DNA from: Bacteroidia bacterium
GTDB taxonomy: Bacteria; Bacteroidota; Bacteroidia; UKL13-3
Assembly (NCBI GenBank): GCA_023151275.1
Contig: JAKLJI010000014.1
Span: forward strand, 38,964 to 102,963
Direction: 5' to 3'
DNA: 64,000 bases
A program made the translations under genes and the position numbers. How positions within the stretch are numbered: the first letter of the stretch is position 1; every line of letters begins with the position of its first letter. The notes beneath the pieces were generated by a model that worked only from the letters and a program-made list of their open reading frames with translations, made no database searches and was not told where the DNA came from. Shown here one piece after another: positions 9,204-19,895 of this stretch.

Positions 9204-10661
9204 ATGCTGCGTCAAATATCAAAAAAAACAGGTGTATTCCACATTTTGATGCTGGGAGCATTGGTTAATACCATGGCCCAATCAGGCAAAACCTATAGTT
9301 TACAGGAATGCATTGAACAGGCTTTGGCCACAAATATTACAGTGCAGCAGCAAAATTTGATGAAGCAATCTACTCAGGCAGATTACTTACAAAGTAGAAT
9401 GGCCGCACTTCCTAATTTAAATGCGAGCCTTAGCAACAGTTGGCAAACAGGTTTTGCAATTAATCCAGAAAGTAACGCTGCCCAAAACAACCAATCATTT
9501 CGAACCAATTCGGTTGGAGCAAATTCAAGCATTGTATTGTTTAATGGGTTTCAAACCAGCAACACTATTCGTCTTCAACAATCCAACCTTAAGGCGACAG
9601 GCCAAGATTTGGAAACAACAAAAAACAATATCATGCTAAATATTAGCAATGCTTATTTGAATGTGTTGCTGAATATTGAGCTAAAGAATGCAGCAATGGC
9701 TAGGGTTGAAGCAAGCAAAGCCCAGGTGGAACGGCAGAAAAAAATGTACGAATTGGGAAGTGTAAATAAAAGTCGCTACCTGCAACTAAAAGCTCAACTC
9801 GCTGCAGAGGAATTAAATCTAACCAATGCACAAAACAGCGTAACCCAAGCCTATTTGGAATTGTGGCTGTTGATGAATATTCAACCTAACGCTGAAAATG
9901 CAATTGCTCCCATGAAAGACTTGACGGCATTAACCGATAAAATGGGAGCCGAAGCCCTAAAACCGGAGCAGATTTTTGAAGAATTCACGCAAAAAAGTCC
10001 TGAAATAAAAGCTGCCTCTTACCGCATACGTAGTTCTGAACTCCAGCGATTCGTTGCAATGGGAGGTCGCTCACCACGTCTTTCATTGAGTGCTGGACTA
10101 AACTCTTTCTACACCACGCAAAGTTTACAACCCATAGGAAGCCCTGTGTTAACCAATAGAACCTTGGGCTATTGGGACAACAATGGAACCTTAATCCCTG
10201 TTTTCACAGCATTTCCAAGCTATTCCGGTTACGAAACAACCCCATTTAAAACACAGTTTGATAGAAACTTGGGTACAAACCTCTCCTTGAATTTGAGTGT
10301 ACCTGTTTTCAATGGATGGAGTGTTAACACCAATATCCAAAAGGCAAGGATAAACCACGAAAATGCGAAACTGAACGACAAACAAACCCGTCAAACTGTA
10401 TTTCGGAATATTAGTCAGGCGCATACAAGTATGCTTGCAGCGCGGAAACGTTTTGAATCGAACGAGGCAAATTATGCGGCTAACAAAGAAGCATTTGAAC
10501 TAGCTGAGAAGCAATTTGAACTTGGCGCCTTAAACATGGCCGATTATTTAAACACAAAAAATAGTTTTATTCGTGCCGAAGCTGAATTTACCCAAGCACG
10601 TTATGAATTGATTTTCAGAAGAAAGGTTCTGGATTTTTACATTGGAAATCCTCTATACTAA
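9204..10661 (+). CDS. TolC family outer membrane protein
   Basis: YSLQECIEQALATNITVQQQNL and periodic TolC repeats; ATG at 9204 preferred over the TTG at 9177 because a TAnnTTTGC element lies at 9172-9180. Confidence 0.9.
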   Translation: MLRQISKKTGVFHILMLGALVNTMAQSGKTYSLQECIEQALATNITVQQQNLMKQSTQADYLQSRMAALPNLNASLSNSWQTGFAINPESNAAQNNQSFRTNSVGANSSIVLFNGFQTSNTIRLQQSNLKATGQDLETTKNNIMLNISNAYLNVLLNIELKNAAMARVEASKAQVERQKKMYELGSVNKSRYLQLKAQLAAEELNLTNAQNSVTQAYLELWLLMNIQPNAENAIAPMKDLTALTDKMGAEALKPEQIFEEFTQKSPEIKAASYRIRSSELQRFVAMGGRSPRLSLSAGLNSFYTTQSLQPIGSPVLTNRTLGYWDNNGTLIPVFTAFPSYSGYETTPFKTQFDRNLGTNLSLNLSVPVFNGWSVNTNIQKARINHENAKLNDKQTRQTVFRNISQAHTSMLAARKRFESNEANYAANKEAFELAEKQFELGALNMADYLNTKNSFIRAEAEFTQARYELIFRRKVLDFYIGNPLY

Positions 10662-10667
10662 ACACCC

Positions 10668-12020
10668 ATGGCAAAGAAAAATAACCGTATTTATTGGATT
10701 TTGGGCGGCTCGGTTGGTGTGCTGCTGTTGTTTGCAATCATTGGAAAGAAAGCCGGATGGATTGGAAAGAACGAAGGCACAAAAGTAACCGCAGAGGAAG
10801 CCATTGAACGGACACTGATGGAAACTGTATCAGCCAACGGTAGAGTTCAACCTGAGAAAGAAGTAAAGATAAGTTCCGACGTTTCAGGAGAAATCATGGA
10901 ACTGTATGTTAAAGAAGGGGATTCTGTGGTTGTTGGCAAATTGCTCGCAAGAATTGACCCTGAATTGTACCAGTCTGCACTTGACCGTTCGGAAGCCTCG
11001 TTGAACAATACACGCGCATCGCTGGCAAGCACCCGTGCACGTTTGGTTCAGGCCCAGGCACGATTCAATGAATTGAGCAAAGCCTATGAACGCAATCAAA
11101 ATTTATACAAACAGAAACTTATTTCAGATGCAGAAATTGAAACCGCCAAAAGCACTTATGAGAATGCAAAAGCAGAAGTAGAAGCGGCTAAACAAAGCAT
11201 CCTTGCCGGTGAATTCAGTGTAAAAAGCTTTGAAGCCGGAGTGAAAGAAGCCCGAAAAAACCTCAGCAGAACAAATATTTATGCTCCGGTAAGTGGTATT
11301 GTTTCTAAGTTGAGTGTTGAACAAGGTGAACGCGTGGTTGGAACTTCTCAAATGGCCGGTACAGAAATGATGCGCATTGCCAATCTAAACGACATGGAAG
11401 TTAGTGTAGATGTGAATGAAAACGACATTGTGAAGGTTGGACTTGGAGATACCAGTTCCATTGAAGTAGATGCCTATCCTAACCGAAAATTCAAAGGTGT
11501 GGTAACTGAAATAGCCAATAGTGCAAGCACCAATGCGGCTACAACTTCAGACCAGGTGACCAACTTCGTGGTTAAAATCAGAATCTTGAGAAGCTCATAC
11601 GCAGATTTAAGCAAAAAATTCGGGCGTAGAAAATCAGTATTTAGACCCGGAATGAGTGCAAGCGTTGAAGTTCAAACAGAGCGGGTTGACAATGCGTTGA
11701 GCATTCCAATTGAAGCAGTAAGCATACGTGATATCTCAGCTCTTGACACAACAGAAAACAAAGACTCAGAAAAACCTTCCCTTTCATTGGAAAAGAAAAA
11801 TGAAGATGTTGAGGTGGTTTTTGTAATCGACAACAACAAGGCTTCGATTCGGAAAGTAAAGACTGGTGTTCAAGACGATAAGCATATTCAAATTCTTGCA
11901 GGATTAACCAAAGGGGACCAGGTAATTTCAGGACCTTATAGTTTGATATCAAAGACCATGAAGCATGGCGATAAGGTGACCAAGGTGAAGAAAGAAGAAC
12001 TCTACGAGAAAAAAGAATAA
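10668..12020 (+). CDS. periplasmic adaptor (HlyD/membrane fusion) subunit
   Basis: N-terminal TM helix, SANGRVQPEKEVKISSDVSGEIMELYVKEGDSV lipoyl-like motif, coiled coil, IYAPVSGIVSKLSVEQGERVVG. Confidence 0.92.
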   Translation: MAKKNNRIYWILGGSVGVLLLFAIIGKKAGWIGKNEGTKVTAEEAIERTLMETVSANGRVQPEKEVKISSDVSGEIMELYVKEGDSVVVGKLLARIDPELYQSALDRSEASLNNTRASLASTRARLVQAQARFNELSKAYERNQNLYKQKLISDAEIETAKSTYENAKAEVEAAKQSILAGEFSVKSFEAGVKEARKNLSRTNIYAPVSGIVSKLSVEQGERVVGTSQMAGTEMMRIANLNDMEVSVDVNENDIVKVGLGDTSSIEVDAYPNRKFKGVVTEIANSASTNAATTSDQVTNFVVKIRILRSSYADLSKKFGRRKSVFRPGMSASVEVQTERVDNALSIPIEAVSIRDISALDTTENKDSEKPSLSLEKKNEDVEVVFVIDNNKASIRKVKTGVQDDKHIQILAGLTKGDQVISGPYSLISKTMKHGDKVTKVKKEELYEKKE

Positions 12021-12022
12021 TT

Positions 12023-12052
12023 AAAAGGTTGGACTTCGGTTCAACCTTTTTT
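12023..12052 (+). terminator. intrinsic terminator after the TolC/adaptor pair
   Basis: aaaaggttggac-ttcg-gttcaaccttttTT, UUCG-capped hairpin with U tract. Confidence 0.88.
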
Positions 12053-12150
12053 GTATGAAGGGAATGGATAAAAACCTATTTTCCTTAAGTGAAGGTCATT
12101 CGCTATACTTGCAGCTGAGCAGATTTGCATAGCAATCAATAATTTACTGA

Positions 12151-12864
12151 ATGGCATTACTTTCTATTATCATTCCGGCCTACAACGAAGCCAAAACCAT
12201 CCACAAAATCCTGGAAAAAGTAGATGCCGTTAAGCTAATCAATCAACTAGAGAAAGAAATAATCATCGTAAACGATTGCTCATCGGACAATACGGTAGAG
12301 GTGGTGCGTCAGCTTATGAATTCGTACCCCGAAATACGCTTATTGGAACATCCAATAAACCAAGGTAAGGGTGCGGCAATTCACACGGGAATAAAGGAGG
12401 CAAAAGGTGATTATATTATCATTCAGGATGCCGACTTGGAATACGACCCTACTGAATACAATATTCTACTTAAACCCATTTTAGATGGATTTGCAGATGT
12501 TGTTTATGGGTCGCGGTTTATGGGAGGAAAACCTCACCGCATTCTTTTCTTCTGGCATTCCATTGGAAATGGGGTATTGACCTTTTTGTCGAATATGTTC
12601 ACCAACCTCAACCTTACCGATATGGAAACCTGCTACAAGTTATTCAGGTCGTCTTACTTGAAAGGTTTAACATTAAGCGAAAAACGCTTTGGATTTGAGC
12701 CGGAGGTGACCGCAAAAATCAGCCGAATTCCAAATATACGGATTTATGAAGTAGGAATTTCGTACTACGGAAGGACCTATGCAGAAGGAAAAAAAATCAA
12801 TTGGAAAGATGGATTTCGAGCCATATTCTGTATTTTAAAATATGGCATGTTAAAGATGAATTAA
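12151..12864 (+). CDS. glycosyltransferase family 2, dolichyl-phosphate mannosyltransferase-like
   Basis: [49 protein letters not shown]. Confidence 0.93.
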   Translation: MALLSIIIPAYNEAKTIHKILEKVDAVKLINQLEKEIIIVNDCSSDNTVEVVRQLMNSYPEIRLLEHPINQGKGAAIHTGIKEAKGDYIIIQDADLEYDPTEYNILLKPILDGFADVVYGSRFMGGKPHRILFFWHSIGNGVLTFLSNMFTNLNLTDMETCYKLFRSSYLKGLTLSEKRFGFEPEVTAKISRIPNIRIYEVGISYYGRTYAEGKKINWKDGFRAIFCILKYGMLKMN

Positions 12865-12865
12865 C

Positions 12866-14287
12866 ATGAATGAAAACAAAGCGTTTCAGTGGATTTTTGC
12901 ATCAGGACTTGCCCTTTTCATTTCGCTTAGTTTCTTTACCAATGGCATAGGCCGAGAGGCAGACAGCATTACTCATTTTCTCATTTCATACTATGCTCCA
13001 AAACATCCATACCTATTCTTCGACCACTGGGGCAAACCATTCTTCACGCTGCTAGCAAGTCCCTTTGCTGCACTTGGGTTCTCTTGGATTAAGGTCTTCA
13101 ACACACTTCAAACCTTTCTTTCCATTTGGTTAATCTGGAAAATTGGGCTACAGTACCGGCTTAAACGGCTATGGATGCTGCCCATTTTTATTTTGGTCTG
13201 TCCCATTACCTGGCAAGTTAATTTTTCGGGCTTAACAGAGCCCCTTTTTGCCTCTGTGCTCACATTTTCAGTTTATCTAATATTAAAAAACAAGGCCTCT
13301 GCCGGAGCAATTTTGGTATCCTTTTTACCTTTTGTTCGTTCGGAAGGCTTACTTATTTTGGTGGTCTTTGGGCTATATTTTCTTATTCGCAAAGACTGGA
13401 AGAATTTGGTATTGCTTGCAAGCGGACATCTAATAATGAGTTTATTAGGTTGGCCAATTCAAGGAGAATTCTTGTGGGTTTTCACTAAAATACCTTATGC
13501 TCATCTAAACCCGATTTATGGGAAAGGAACATGGGACCATTTTCTAATCCAGTTCCATTTTATGCATGGCCCTTTCCCTTATGCGCTTATTATTCTAAGC
13601 ATCTTCTTTTTGATTTGGTACTACAGAAACAAGGTCATTCGGGAACTGTTCATGAATCCTTACTTCTATTTGGTTTATGGAACCAGCCTCGCCTTTTTTG
13701 CTGCCCATACCCTATTTTGGGCCCTGGGTATCTTTGGTTCGATGGGATTAACGCGGGTTTTCTTCGGAATTTTACCCCTGTTAAGTTTGATGATGTTAGA
13801 CGGATGGAATGAGCTTCTGGATTGGATTCAATTCAGAAAATCAGCATTGAAAAACTGGGTGGGAGGAACCTTGTTTGGGATAATGCTTGTATTCCCTTTC
13901 CTTGATAATCCTGCATCTTTTAAACTGAAACGCGATTTATTCTTAAGCAATTCTGCACAGGGAATAAAGGATGAACTGGTGCCCTGGATGGAAGCCAAAC
14001 GAAATGAAGCACACCTTTTGGCCTCAGACGTTTCAGTTTGCTATTTCTTGAATCAGGATCCATTTGATAGCAGCAGCTTTTCAAGCCCAAAGCTGCTTAT
14101 GAAATTCATTCAGGAAAAGAAACAAGGAATACTCGTTTGGGACAATTGGTTTACTGAAGTAGAAGATGACTTAGCTCCTTCCCGAATTGATTCTTTAGTT
14201 AAAGCAGGACATCTAAAAGAAGAAAAAAATTGGGTCTGGAAAAATGAAAATGTCAGTGCCAATTATCGGATTTACCGGATTCAATAA
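12866..14287 (+). CDS. polytopic membrane protein, possible GT-C type glycosyltransferase
   Basis: about 10 hydrophobic helices; immediately follows the polyprenyl-phosphate GT2 gene with a 1-nt gap. Confidence 0.6.
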   Translation: MNENKAFQWIFASGLALFISLSFFTNGIGREADSITHFLISYYAPKHPYLFFDHWGKPFFTLLASPFAALGFSWIKVFNTLQTFLSIWLIWKIGLQYRLKRLWMLPIFILVCPITWQVNFSGLTEPLFASVLTFSVYLILKNKASAGAILVSFLPFVRSEGLLILVVFGLYFLIRKDWKNLVLLASGHLIMSLLGWPIQGEFLWVFTKIPYAHLNPIYGKGTWDHFLIQFHFMHGPFPYALIILSIFFLIWYYRNKVIRELFMNPYFYLVYGTSLAFFAAHTLFWALGIFGSMGLTRVFFGILPLLSLMMLDGWNELLDWIQFRKSALKNWVGGTLFGIMLVFPFLDNPASFKLKRDLFLSNSAQGIKDELVPWMEAKRNEAHLLASDVSVCYFLNQDPFDSSSFSSPKLLMKFIQEKKQGILVWDNWFTEVEDDLAPSRIDSLVKAGHLKEEKNWVWKNENVSANYRIYRIQ

Positions 14288-14299
14288 TCCTGAAACCCA

Positions 14300-16351
14300 T
14301 TAATCCGCTAATTCATCTTCGTCATCATCAGCAGGTTGATCATCATTGGTTTCCGGATTTGAAATGCGCATTAATTCAAGCTCCATTAAGGAATCGTTTC
14401 TCAGGGAATCGTTTTTAACAATTTGCATTAATGCAGGGCCTGTTATCGAAATCCTATGAGTTAAACCTATTGTATCCTGTTCTGTAATAAGCTGCCTAAA
14501 GATCATTTTATTAGCCAGATACCTATAGGTTTTCTCCAGATAATCTTTTGGAGAACCATCCTTATTAAAGCGCCACATAAAACCTTTCGGTCTTGGAATG
14601 ATGGTAGCTAAATACAAACACTCACTCAATGTTAAATCAGCAGGTTTCTTTCTGAAATAATACTTCGACGCCTCTCCTATTCCATATACGTTTGGCCCCC
14701 ATTCAATAATATTCAGATAAACCTCAAACATCCTATTTTTAGGAACGAGGTGGTTATTTTCGAGAATATAAACCAATAGAATTTCCTCCAGCTTTCTGGC
14801 CATGGTTTTTTCACGCGTCAGGAATACATTCTTAATCAGCTGCATGCTGATGGTACTCGCACCCCGTTTAAACTTCATGGTTCTGAGATTCTTAGCAATT
14901 GATTGCCTGAATGCTTCTGTCACAAAACCCCTATGATACATAAAGGAAGGGTCTTCTGTGGTTAGCACGCAGTTTCTTAAGTATGGAGAAATCTGATCAA
15001 GAGGCGTGAAGTTGGGGTTTGATGGCCCTACAACAATAGGTCTGGTTTTGCGTCCATTTTCATAGGGATAATGAACAAATTCCTCATTCAATTTATTCAA
15101 ATTGGCTTCCCCAAAACGGGTAATCCTAAACTGGTCTCTTTCAAGCGTACTTTCAAAAACCATATCGTTGGGTTTTGTCTTGTTGTACACAAAATCAACC
15201 CTATAACTAAATGAACCTTCGGCCTCCATGCCTCGGATATGGGTAAACAATCCATCAGGCAAAGCCTCAATAAATTGTTTAGCTGTGGCTTTCTCTGTTC
15301 TAACGCTGAATGAAAAGACGGTATCCGGCGAGGCAACTTCGTATTTTACAAAAGGATGAACCACAAAATTATTGAGGTTGATTACCGATGAACTATCCAA
15401 CGACCAGTAATTGCTGCCAATCAACCAAGAATAATCAAACTCTGCATTTCTAACAATTACATCTTGCCTGGCAATCTTAGAATGATTGATTTTAAACTCC
15501 TTTACAGATGCAGCCCCTTTGATGGTCAATTCATCTCCATCCAATTCAATTTGGTTCAATTTCAAATGAACATTTTCAAAACCCATTTGAAGATTAAAAC
15601 GCTGGTCCAGGTAGGGAATTTTCACCCCAGAAGAATCTGTTCCCGAAAACAAAATATCCGCGGTTTTTTCAGCAGGGTTTGCCGTTCCGTTTAATACCCA
15701 ATTTTGTTTGGAGACAGCCGTTTCAACTATCATAGCCGCATGGAGTTTTTCATCTACCAGCGTCATACTTTTCAAGGTAAAGTTCAATTCTTGACCTTCA
15801 TCGTTTGCTCGAATAGCAAAATTATCAAACTTCAAGTCCTGTGGTACAAGGTTTAAAACCTTTGAAATAATTCTATAGATTTTTTTGGAATAATTGCTCT
15901 CACTTTTGGGCTTTTCTTCACCCATATCTTCCCTAGTTGAATCCTTACCCAAGAACGCATCAAAATTGCGGATTCCGTCTTTTTTTATGAGTTGAGCATA
16001 CCCATCACTCATGTGCACACTTTTCACATGAACTTCACCCAAAAGTGCATACCAAAATTTTATTTCAAGAGAAAAATCCTGCAAAGCAAACAGGGTGTCG
16101 GCCTGAACCGGTTTTAAGGAAACGTGCGACAGATGCAGCCCACTGATTCCAACAAAGGAAGCTGAGCCAACATGAAGTTGCGTATTGTATTTCTCAGAAA
16201 ATTTGGCCTGAATTTTCTCAATTCCTTTATTCAGAAAATAATTCCGAAAAGAGAAAAAAACCGCTATTAAAATAAACAAAATGACACCGGCAAGTTTGAT
16301 TACCAGTGTCACTCTTTTTTTTGCTTTTGGGCTGATAGGAAGGATTTTCAA
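14300..16351 (-). CDS. AsmA-like N-terminal region fused to GT51 peptidoglycan transglycosylase domain
   Basis: N-terminal TM then LHVGSASFVGISGLHLSHVSL...LQDFSLEIKF (AsmA-like); GT51 motifs TTEDPSFMYHRGF, KRGASTISMQLIKNVFL, RKLEEILL, EVYLNIIEWGPNVYGIGEAS. Confidence 0.85.
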   Translation of the reverse strand: MKILPISPKAKKRVTLVIKLAGVILFILIAVFFSFRNYFLNKGIEKIQAKFSEKYNTQLHVGSASFVGISGLHLSHVSLKPVQADTLFALQDFSLEIKFWYALLGEVHVKSVHMSDGYAQLIKKDGIRNFDAFLGKDSTREDMGEEKPKSESNYSKKIYRIISKVLNLVPQDLKFDNFAIRANDEGQELNFTLKSMTLVDEKLHAAMIVETAVSKQNWVLNGTANPAEKTADILFSGTDSSGVKIPYLDQRFNLQMGFENVHLKLNQIELDGDELTIKGAASVKEFKINHSKIARQDVIVRNAEFDYSWLIGSNYWSLDSSSVINLNNFVVHPFVKYEVASPDTVFSFSVRTEKATAKQFIEALPDGLFTHIRGMEAEGSFSYRVDFVYNKTKPNDMVFESTLERDQFRITRFGEANLNKLNEEFVHYPYENGRKTRPIVVGPSNPNFTPLDQISPYLRNCVLTTEDPSFMYHRGFVTEAFRQSIAKNLRTMKFKRGASTISMQLIKNVFLTREKTMARKLEEILLVYILENNHLVPKNRMFEVYLNIIEWGPNVYGIGEASKYYFRKKPADLTLSECLYLATIIPRPKGFMWRFNKDGSPKDYLEKTYRYLANKMIFRQLITEQDTIGLTHRISITGPALMQIVKNDSLRNDSLMELELMRISNPETNDDQPADDDEDELAD

Positions 16352-16367
16352 GATGTTTTAATTGAGA

Positions 16368-16934
16368 TTAAACATGCATGAGTTCAGCCTCTTTGGCGGC
16401 AGTAAGTTCATCAATACGTTTAATGTAACCATCTGTGGTTTTTTGAACTTGCTGTTCCGCAGTTTTGGCATCATCTTCAGGCAATCCTTCTTTTTGCAAT
16501 TTCTTTATACTTTCATTGATATCTTTTCGGATATTCCGAACAGCGACTTTTGCATTCTCAGATTCTGCTTTCACCTTTTTCACAATTTCTTTTCTGCGTT
16601 CCTCTGTTAATGGTGGCAGGATTACACGAATCATTGTGCCATCGTTGCTTGGCGCAAAACCAAGATTTGAAATGATGATTCCTTTTTCAATGGCTTGAAG
16701 CATATTTTTCTCCCAAGGCGTAATTGTGATGGTTCGAGCATCGGGAGTATTAACACTTCCTACCTGATTTAAAGGTACCAACTGGCCGTAGTAATCAACC
16801 TTTACAGCATCAAGCATGGAAGGATGAGCTTTACCTGCACGAATTTTTGTAAATTCACTTGCTGCATGGTCAATGGCTTTGTCCATAAGTTCTTTCAGAC
16901 TGTCGAAAACGGGTTTTAATCTGGGATCGCTCAT
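16368..16934 (-). CDS. frr: ribosome recycling factor
   Basis: IRAGKAHPSMLDAVKVDYYGQLVPLNQVGSVNTPDARTITITPWEK...; ATG at 16934 (MSDPRLK) preferred over the longer ORF. Confidence 0.97.
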   Translation of the reverse strand: MSDPRLKPVFDSLKELMDKAIDHAASEFTKIRAGKAHPSMLDAVKVDYYGQLVPLNQVGSVNTPDARTITITPWEKNMLQAIEKGIIISNLGFAPSNDGTMIRVILPPLTEERRKEIVKKVKAESENAKVAVRNIRKDINESIKKLQKEGLPEDDAKTAEQQVQKTTDGYIKRIDELTAAKEAELMHV

Positions 16935-17164
16935 ACGTGTAAATTTGATTTGCAAAATAACCACAGTGGGCCGATTCTTCCTAGTTTTCGGAAATACTTT
17001 TTCAACCTTGGCTCATTAATAATTTATTGAACTCTTCCTAAACCAAGCAAACAAAAAGATAACCAATTGTATATCAATAACAAGACCAGCACAACCTGTC
17101 CAAGCTTCAAAATCTCGAACAAAGCAGTATAGCCCTCAAAACTTTCCTATCTTCGCGGCACTTT

Positions 17165-18697
17165 ATGGATAGAAAAGTTCGCGTTCGTTTTGCGCCTAGT
17201 CCAACAGGCCCTTTACACATAGGTGGTGTTAGAACAGCACTTTACAATTACCTTTTCGCCAAGAAACACGGTGGTGATTTCTTGCTTCGGATTGAGGATA
17301 CCGACCAAACCCGCTTTGTGCCCGGAGCCGAAGAGTATATCATTGAATCGCTAAAATGGCTGGGAATTGAGCCAGTTGAAGGGGTTGGCTATGGCGATGG
17401 CCCTCATGCACCGTACCGGCAAAGTGAACGTAAATTAATTTACAAGCAATATGCCATGCAGCTCGTTGATGCAGGCCACGCTTATTATGCCTTTGATACA
17501 GCAGAAGAATTGGAAGGAATGCGTGAAAGGTTAAAGGCCTCTAATGTAGATGCAAAATACGATGCCATTACTCGTGGCACCATGAAAAATAGCCTTACCT
17601 TACCTGAGGATGAAGTAAAACGTCGCCTTGAAAACGGCGACCAATATGTTATCCGAATCAAACTCCCCAGAAAAGAAGAGGTTAAGTTTTTTGATGAAAT
17701 CAGAGGATGGGTGAGTTTCAATACCTCGCAAATGGACGACAAGGTGTTGTTTAAAAGCGATGGAATGCCAACCTATCACCTTGCCAATGTTGTGGACGAT
17801 TATTTGATGGAAATCACCCATGTTATTCGAGGTGAAGAATGGTTGCCATCAGCGCCTCTGCATGTTTTGTTGTACAGGTATTTGGGATGGGAAGATAATA
17901 GGCCATCGTTCTCACACCTGCCCTTGTTATTAAAACCTGAAGGAAATGGAAAATTAAGCAAACGGGATGGCGATAGACTCGGTTTTCCGGTGTTTCCACT
18001 TCAATGGAAAGACCCATTTTCTGGAGAAATTTCAAGTGGCTACCGCGAAAGCGGCTATTTGCCGGAAGCCGTAATCAACTTACTCGCGTTCTTAGGATGG
18101 AACCCCGGCACTCAACAAGAGCTTTTCACAAAAGAAGAATTGGCTGAAGCCTTTTCTCTTGACCGTGTAAGTAAGAGTGGAGCAAAATTCGACTTGAACA
18201 AAGCCAAATGGTTTAATCAGCAATATGTAAGAATGCTCGACGATCAAACCTTGGCGAATATTCTTGAAAACCAAGTAAAGGAAAAAACCTCAGGCGTTGA
18301 TTTCTCAAAAGAATTCATTTTTAAAGCTGCTCAATTGGTGAAAGAAAAAGTGAGCTTTACCAAGGAACTTTGGGAATACTCCTTCTTTATCTTTCAAATT
18401 CCAGAAAGTTTGGATGAACAAGTGGTTTCTAAAAAATGGAAACCAGAACTAAAGCCTGTATTGGCCGAAATAAAATCGGCATTTGATGCAATGAATAAAT
18501 TTACCGCAGAAGACGCGGAACGTGTTTACCTTGAGGTACTTGAAAAAAATGGAATTCAATCTAAGCAGTTTTTGCAAATGTTCAGGGTTTGCCTTACCGG
18601 ACAAGCAGGAGGACCACCATTATTTGAATTGGCTGCCTTGGTTGGAAAAGAAAGTTGTTCAGCACGCCTAAACCATGCACTAACTATTTTACCTTAA
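17165..18697 (+). CDS. gltX: glutamyl-tRNA synthetase
   Basis: RVRFAPSPTGPLHIGGVRTALYNYLFA; KLSKRDGD; RIEDTDQTR. Confidence 0.97.
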   Translation: MDRKVRVRFAPSPTGPLHIGGVRTALYNYLFAKKHGGDFLLRIEDTDQTRFVPGAEEYIIESLKWLGIEPVEGVGYGDGPHAPYRQSERKLIYKQYAMQLVDAGHAYYAFDTAEELEGMRERLKASNVDAKYDAITRGTMKNSLTLPEDEVKRRLENGDQYVIRIKLPRKEEVKFFDEIRGWVSFNTSQMDDKVLFKSDGMPTYHLANVVDDYLMEITHVIRGEEWLPSAPLHVLLYRYLGWEDNRPSFSHLPLLLKPEGNGKLSKRDGDRLGFPVFPLQWKDPFSGEISSGYRESGYLPEAVINLLAFLGWNPGTQQELFTKEELAEAFSLDRVSKSGAKFDLNKAKWFNQQYVRMLDDQTLANILENQVKEKTSGVDFSKEFIFKAAQLVKEKVSFTKELWEYSFFIFQIPESLDEQVVSKKWKPELKPVLAEIKSAFDAMNKFTAEDAERVYLEVLEKNGIQSKQFLQMFRVCLTGQAGGPPLFELAALVGKESCSARLNHALTILP

Positions 18698-18700
18698 ACC

Positions 18701-19408
18701 ATGAAAAACTTGATAACTAAAGTTCGCACTCTTTTTGGAGTTTTGGCTCTCTTGCTCATTCTTGGCTCTTGTGAAATGGTTCGCTTTGACCAAGCACCGG
18801 GAGAACGCAGGGAAGAAATGCCTCAACAATACCTTGGCACCTGGATCTTATGCCTTCCCAATGGCATGTATGGCAAAATCGATACCCTGAAAATTGGCTT
18901 TGATCGCCATTCCATACTTATCTTTAATAAGCAGGAAATGAAAGATTTGGCCTATGGTAGAGATTATATGCTGTATGAATGGAACGGGAAATTGGTAATT
19001 GCACTACCCGACCCACAAATCAAAAAATTGCGTAATCTATTTATCGTTGAAAACTACAGAAAGTCGTTGCGCTTGTACGCTATTACAGAAAACATTACCG
19101 GCCCAATTGAAGGAAGCTATCATAGCTATTTTCCGAAACGTACTATAGATGCCACATACGAGCCTTTTGAATTGCCAAATGCTGGCGGACAAACCTTTGA
19201 AATGGATGTAATTGGCAGTGAAAATCGTATTCAAACAGGTTTTTACACCATGAATCAGGAGAATTTTGAACGTATGTTCCGTGAACATTTTGAGAATAAG
19301 AATTTCTTCCTTCTGAATCCTTTTCACCCGCATAGCGTTGTTGCCCAGCCAGCTCCAGTTGCACCAAAACCAAAAGCTACAAAACCAATTAAACCGAAAA
19401 GAAAATGA
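18701..19408 (+). CDS. predicted lipoprotein of unknown function with basic proline/lysine C-terminal tail
   Basis: Signal peptide with LLLILGSC lipobox-like motif; C-terminus [23 protein letters not shown] overlap with the next gene. Confidence 0.65.
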   Translation: MKNLITKVRTLFGVLALLLILGSCEMVRFDQAPGERREEMPQQYLGTWILCLPNGMYGKIDTLKIGFDRHSILIFNKQEMKDLAYGRDYMLYEWNGKLVIALPDPQIKKLRNLFIVENYRKSLRLYAITENITGPIEGSYHSYFPKRTIDATYEPFELPNAGGQTFEMDVIGSENRIQTGFYTMNQENFERMFREHFENKNFFLLNPFHPHSVVAQPAPVAPKPKATKPIKPKRK

Positions 19409-19812
19409 GCAGACCTATCCGAGTTTTGGTTGCCAAAATTGGCCTGGATGGCCATGATAGAGGAGCAAAAGTAATTGCAACAGCATTGAGAGATGCTGGA
19501 ATGGAAGTAATTTACACAGGCCTGAGACAAACTCCTGAGATGGTTGTGCAGGCTGCTTTGCAGGAAGATGTGGATGTAATTGGGGTAAGCATTCTTTCGG
19601 GAGCCCACCTTACCGTATTCCCTAAACTTAAGCAACTGCTTGACCAACAAGGCATGAACGATGTTTTAATTACTGGTGGAGGAATTATTCCAGAAGAAGA
19701 CATTGAAAAACTTGCCGAGCTGGGGATTGGAAAATTATTTACACCCGGCTCAAATACCCAAGATATCGCGGATTACATTCGGAATTGGGTTGACCAAAAT
19801 CGAAAACTCTAA
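19405..19812 (+). CDS. stand-alone cobalamin-binding (methylmalonyl-CoA mutase C-terminal-like) protein
   Basis: [46 protein letters not shown] (DxHxxG cobalamin motif), [21 protein letters not shown]. Confidence 0.93.
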   Translation: MSRPIRVLVAKIGLDGHDRGAKVIATALRDAGMEVIYTGLRQTPEMVVQAALQEDVDVIGVSILSGAHLTVFPKLKQLLDQQGMNDVLITGGGIIPEEDIEKLAELGIGKLFTPGSNTQDIADYIRNWVDQNRKL

Positions 19813-19895
19813 CCATTTAAATAAAATGGGGAATATTTCATTTTTGAATTGCCCAACTTTCAATTAAAGTTGCACCCGATTTTTAACTTTTACAA

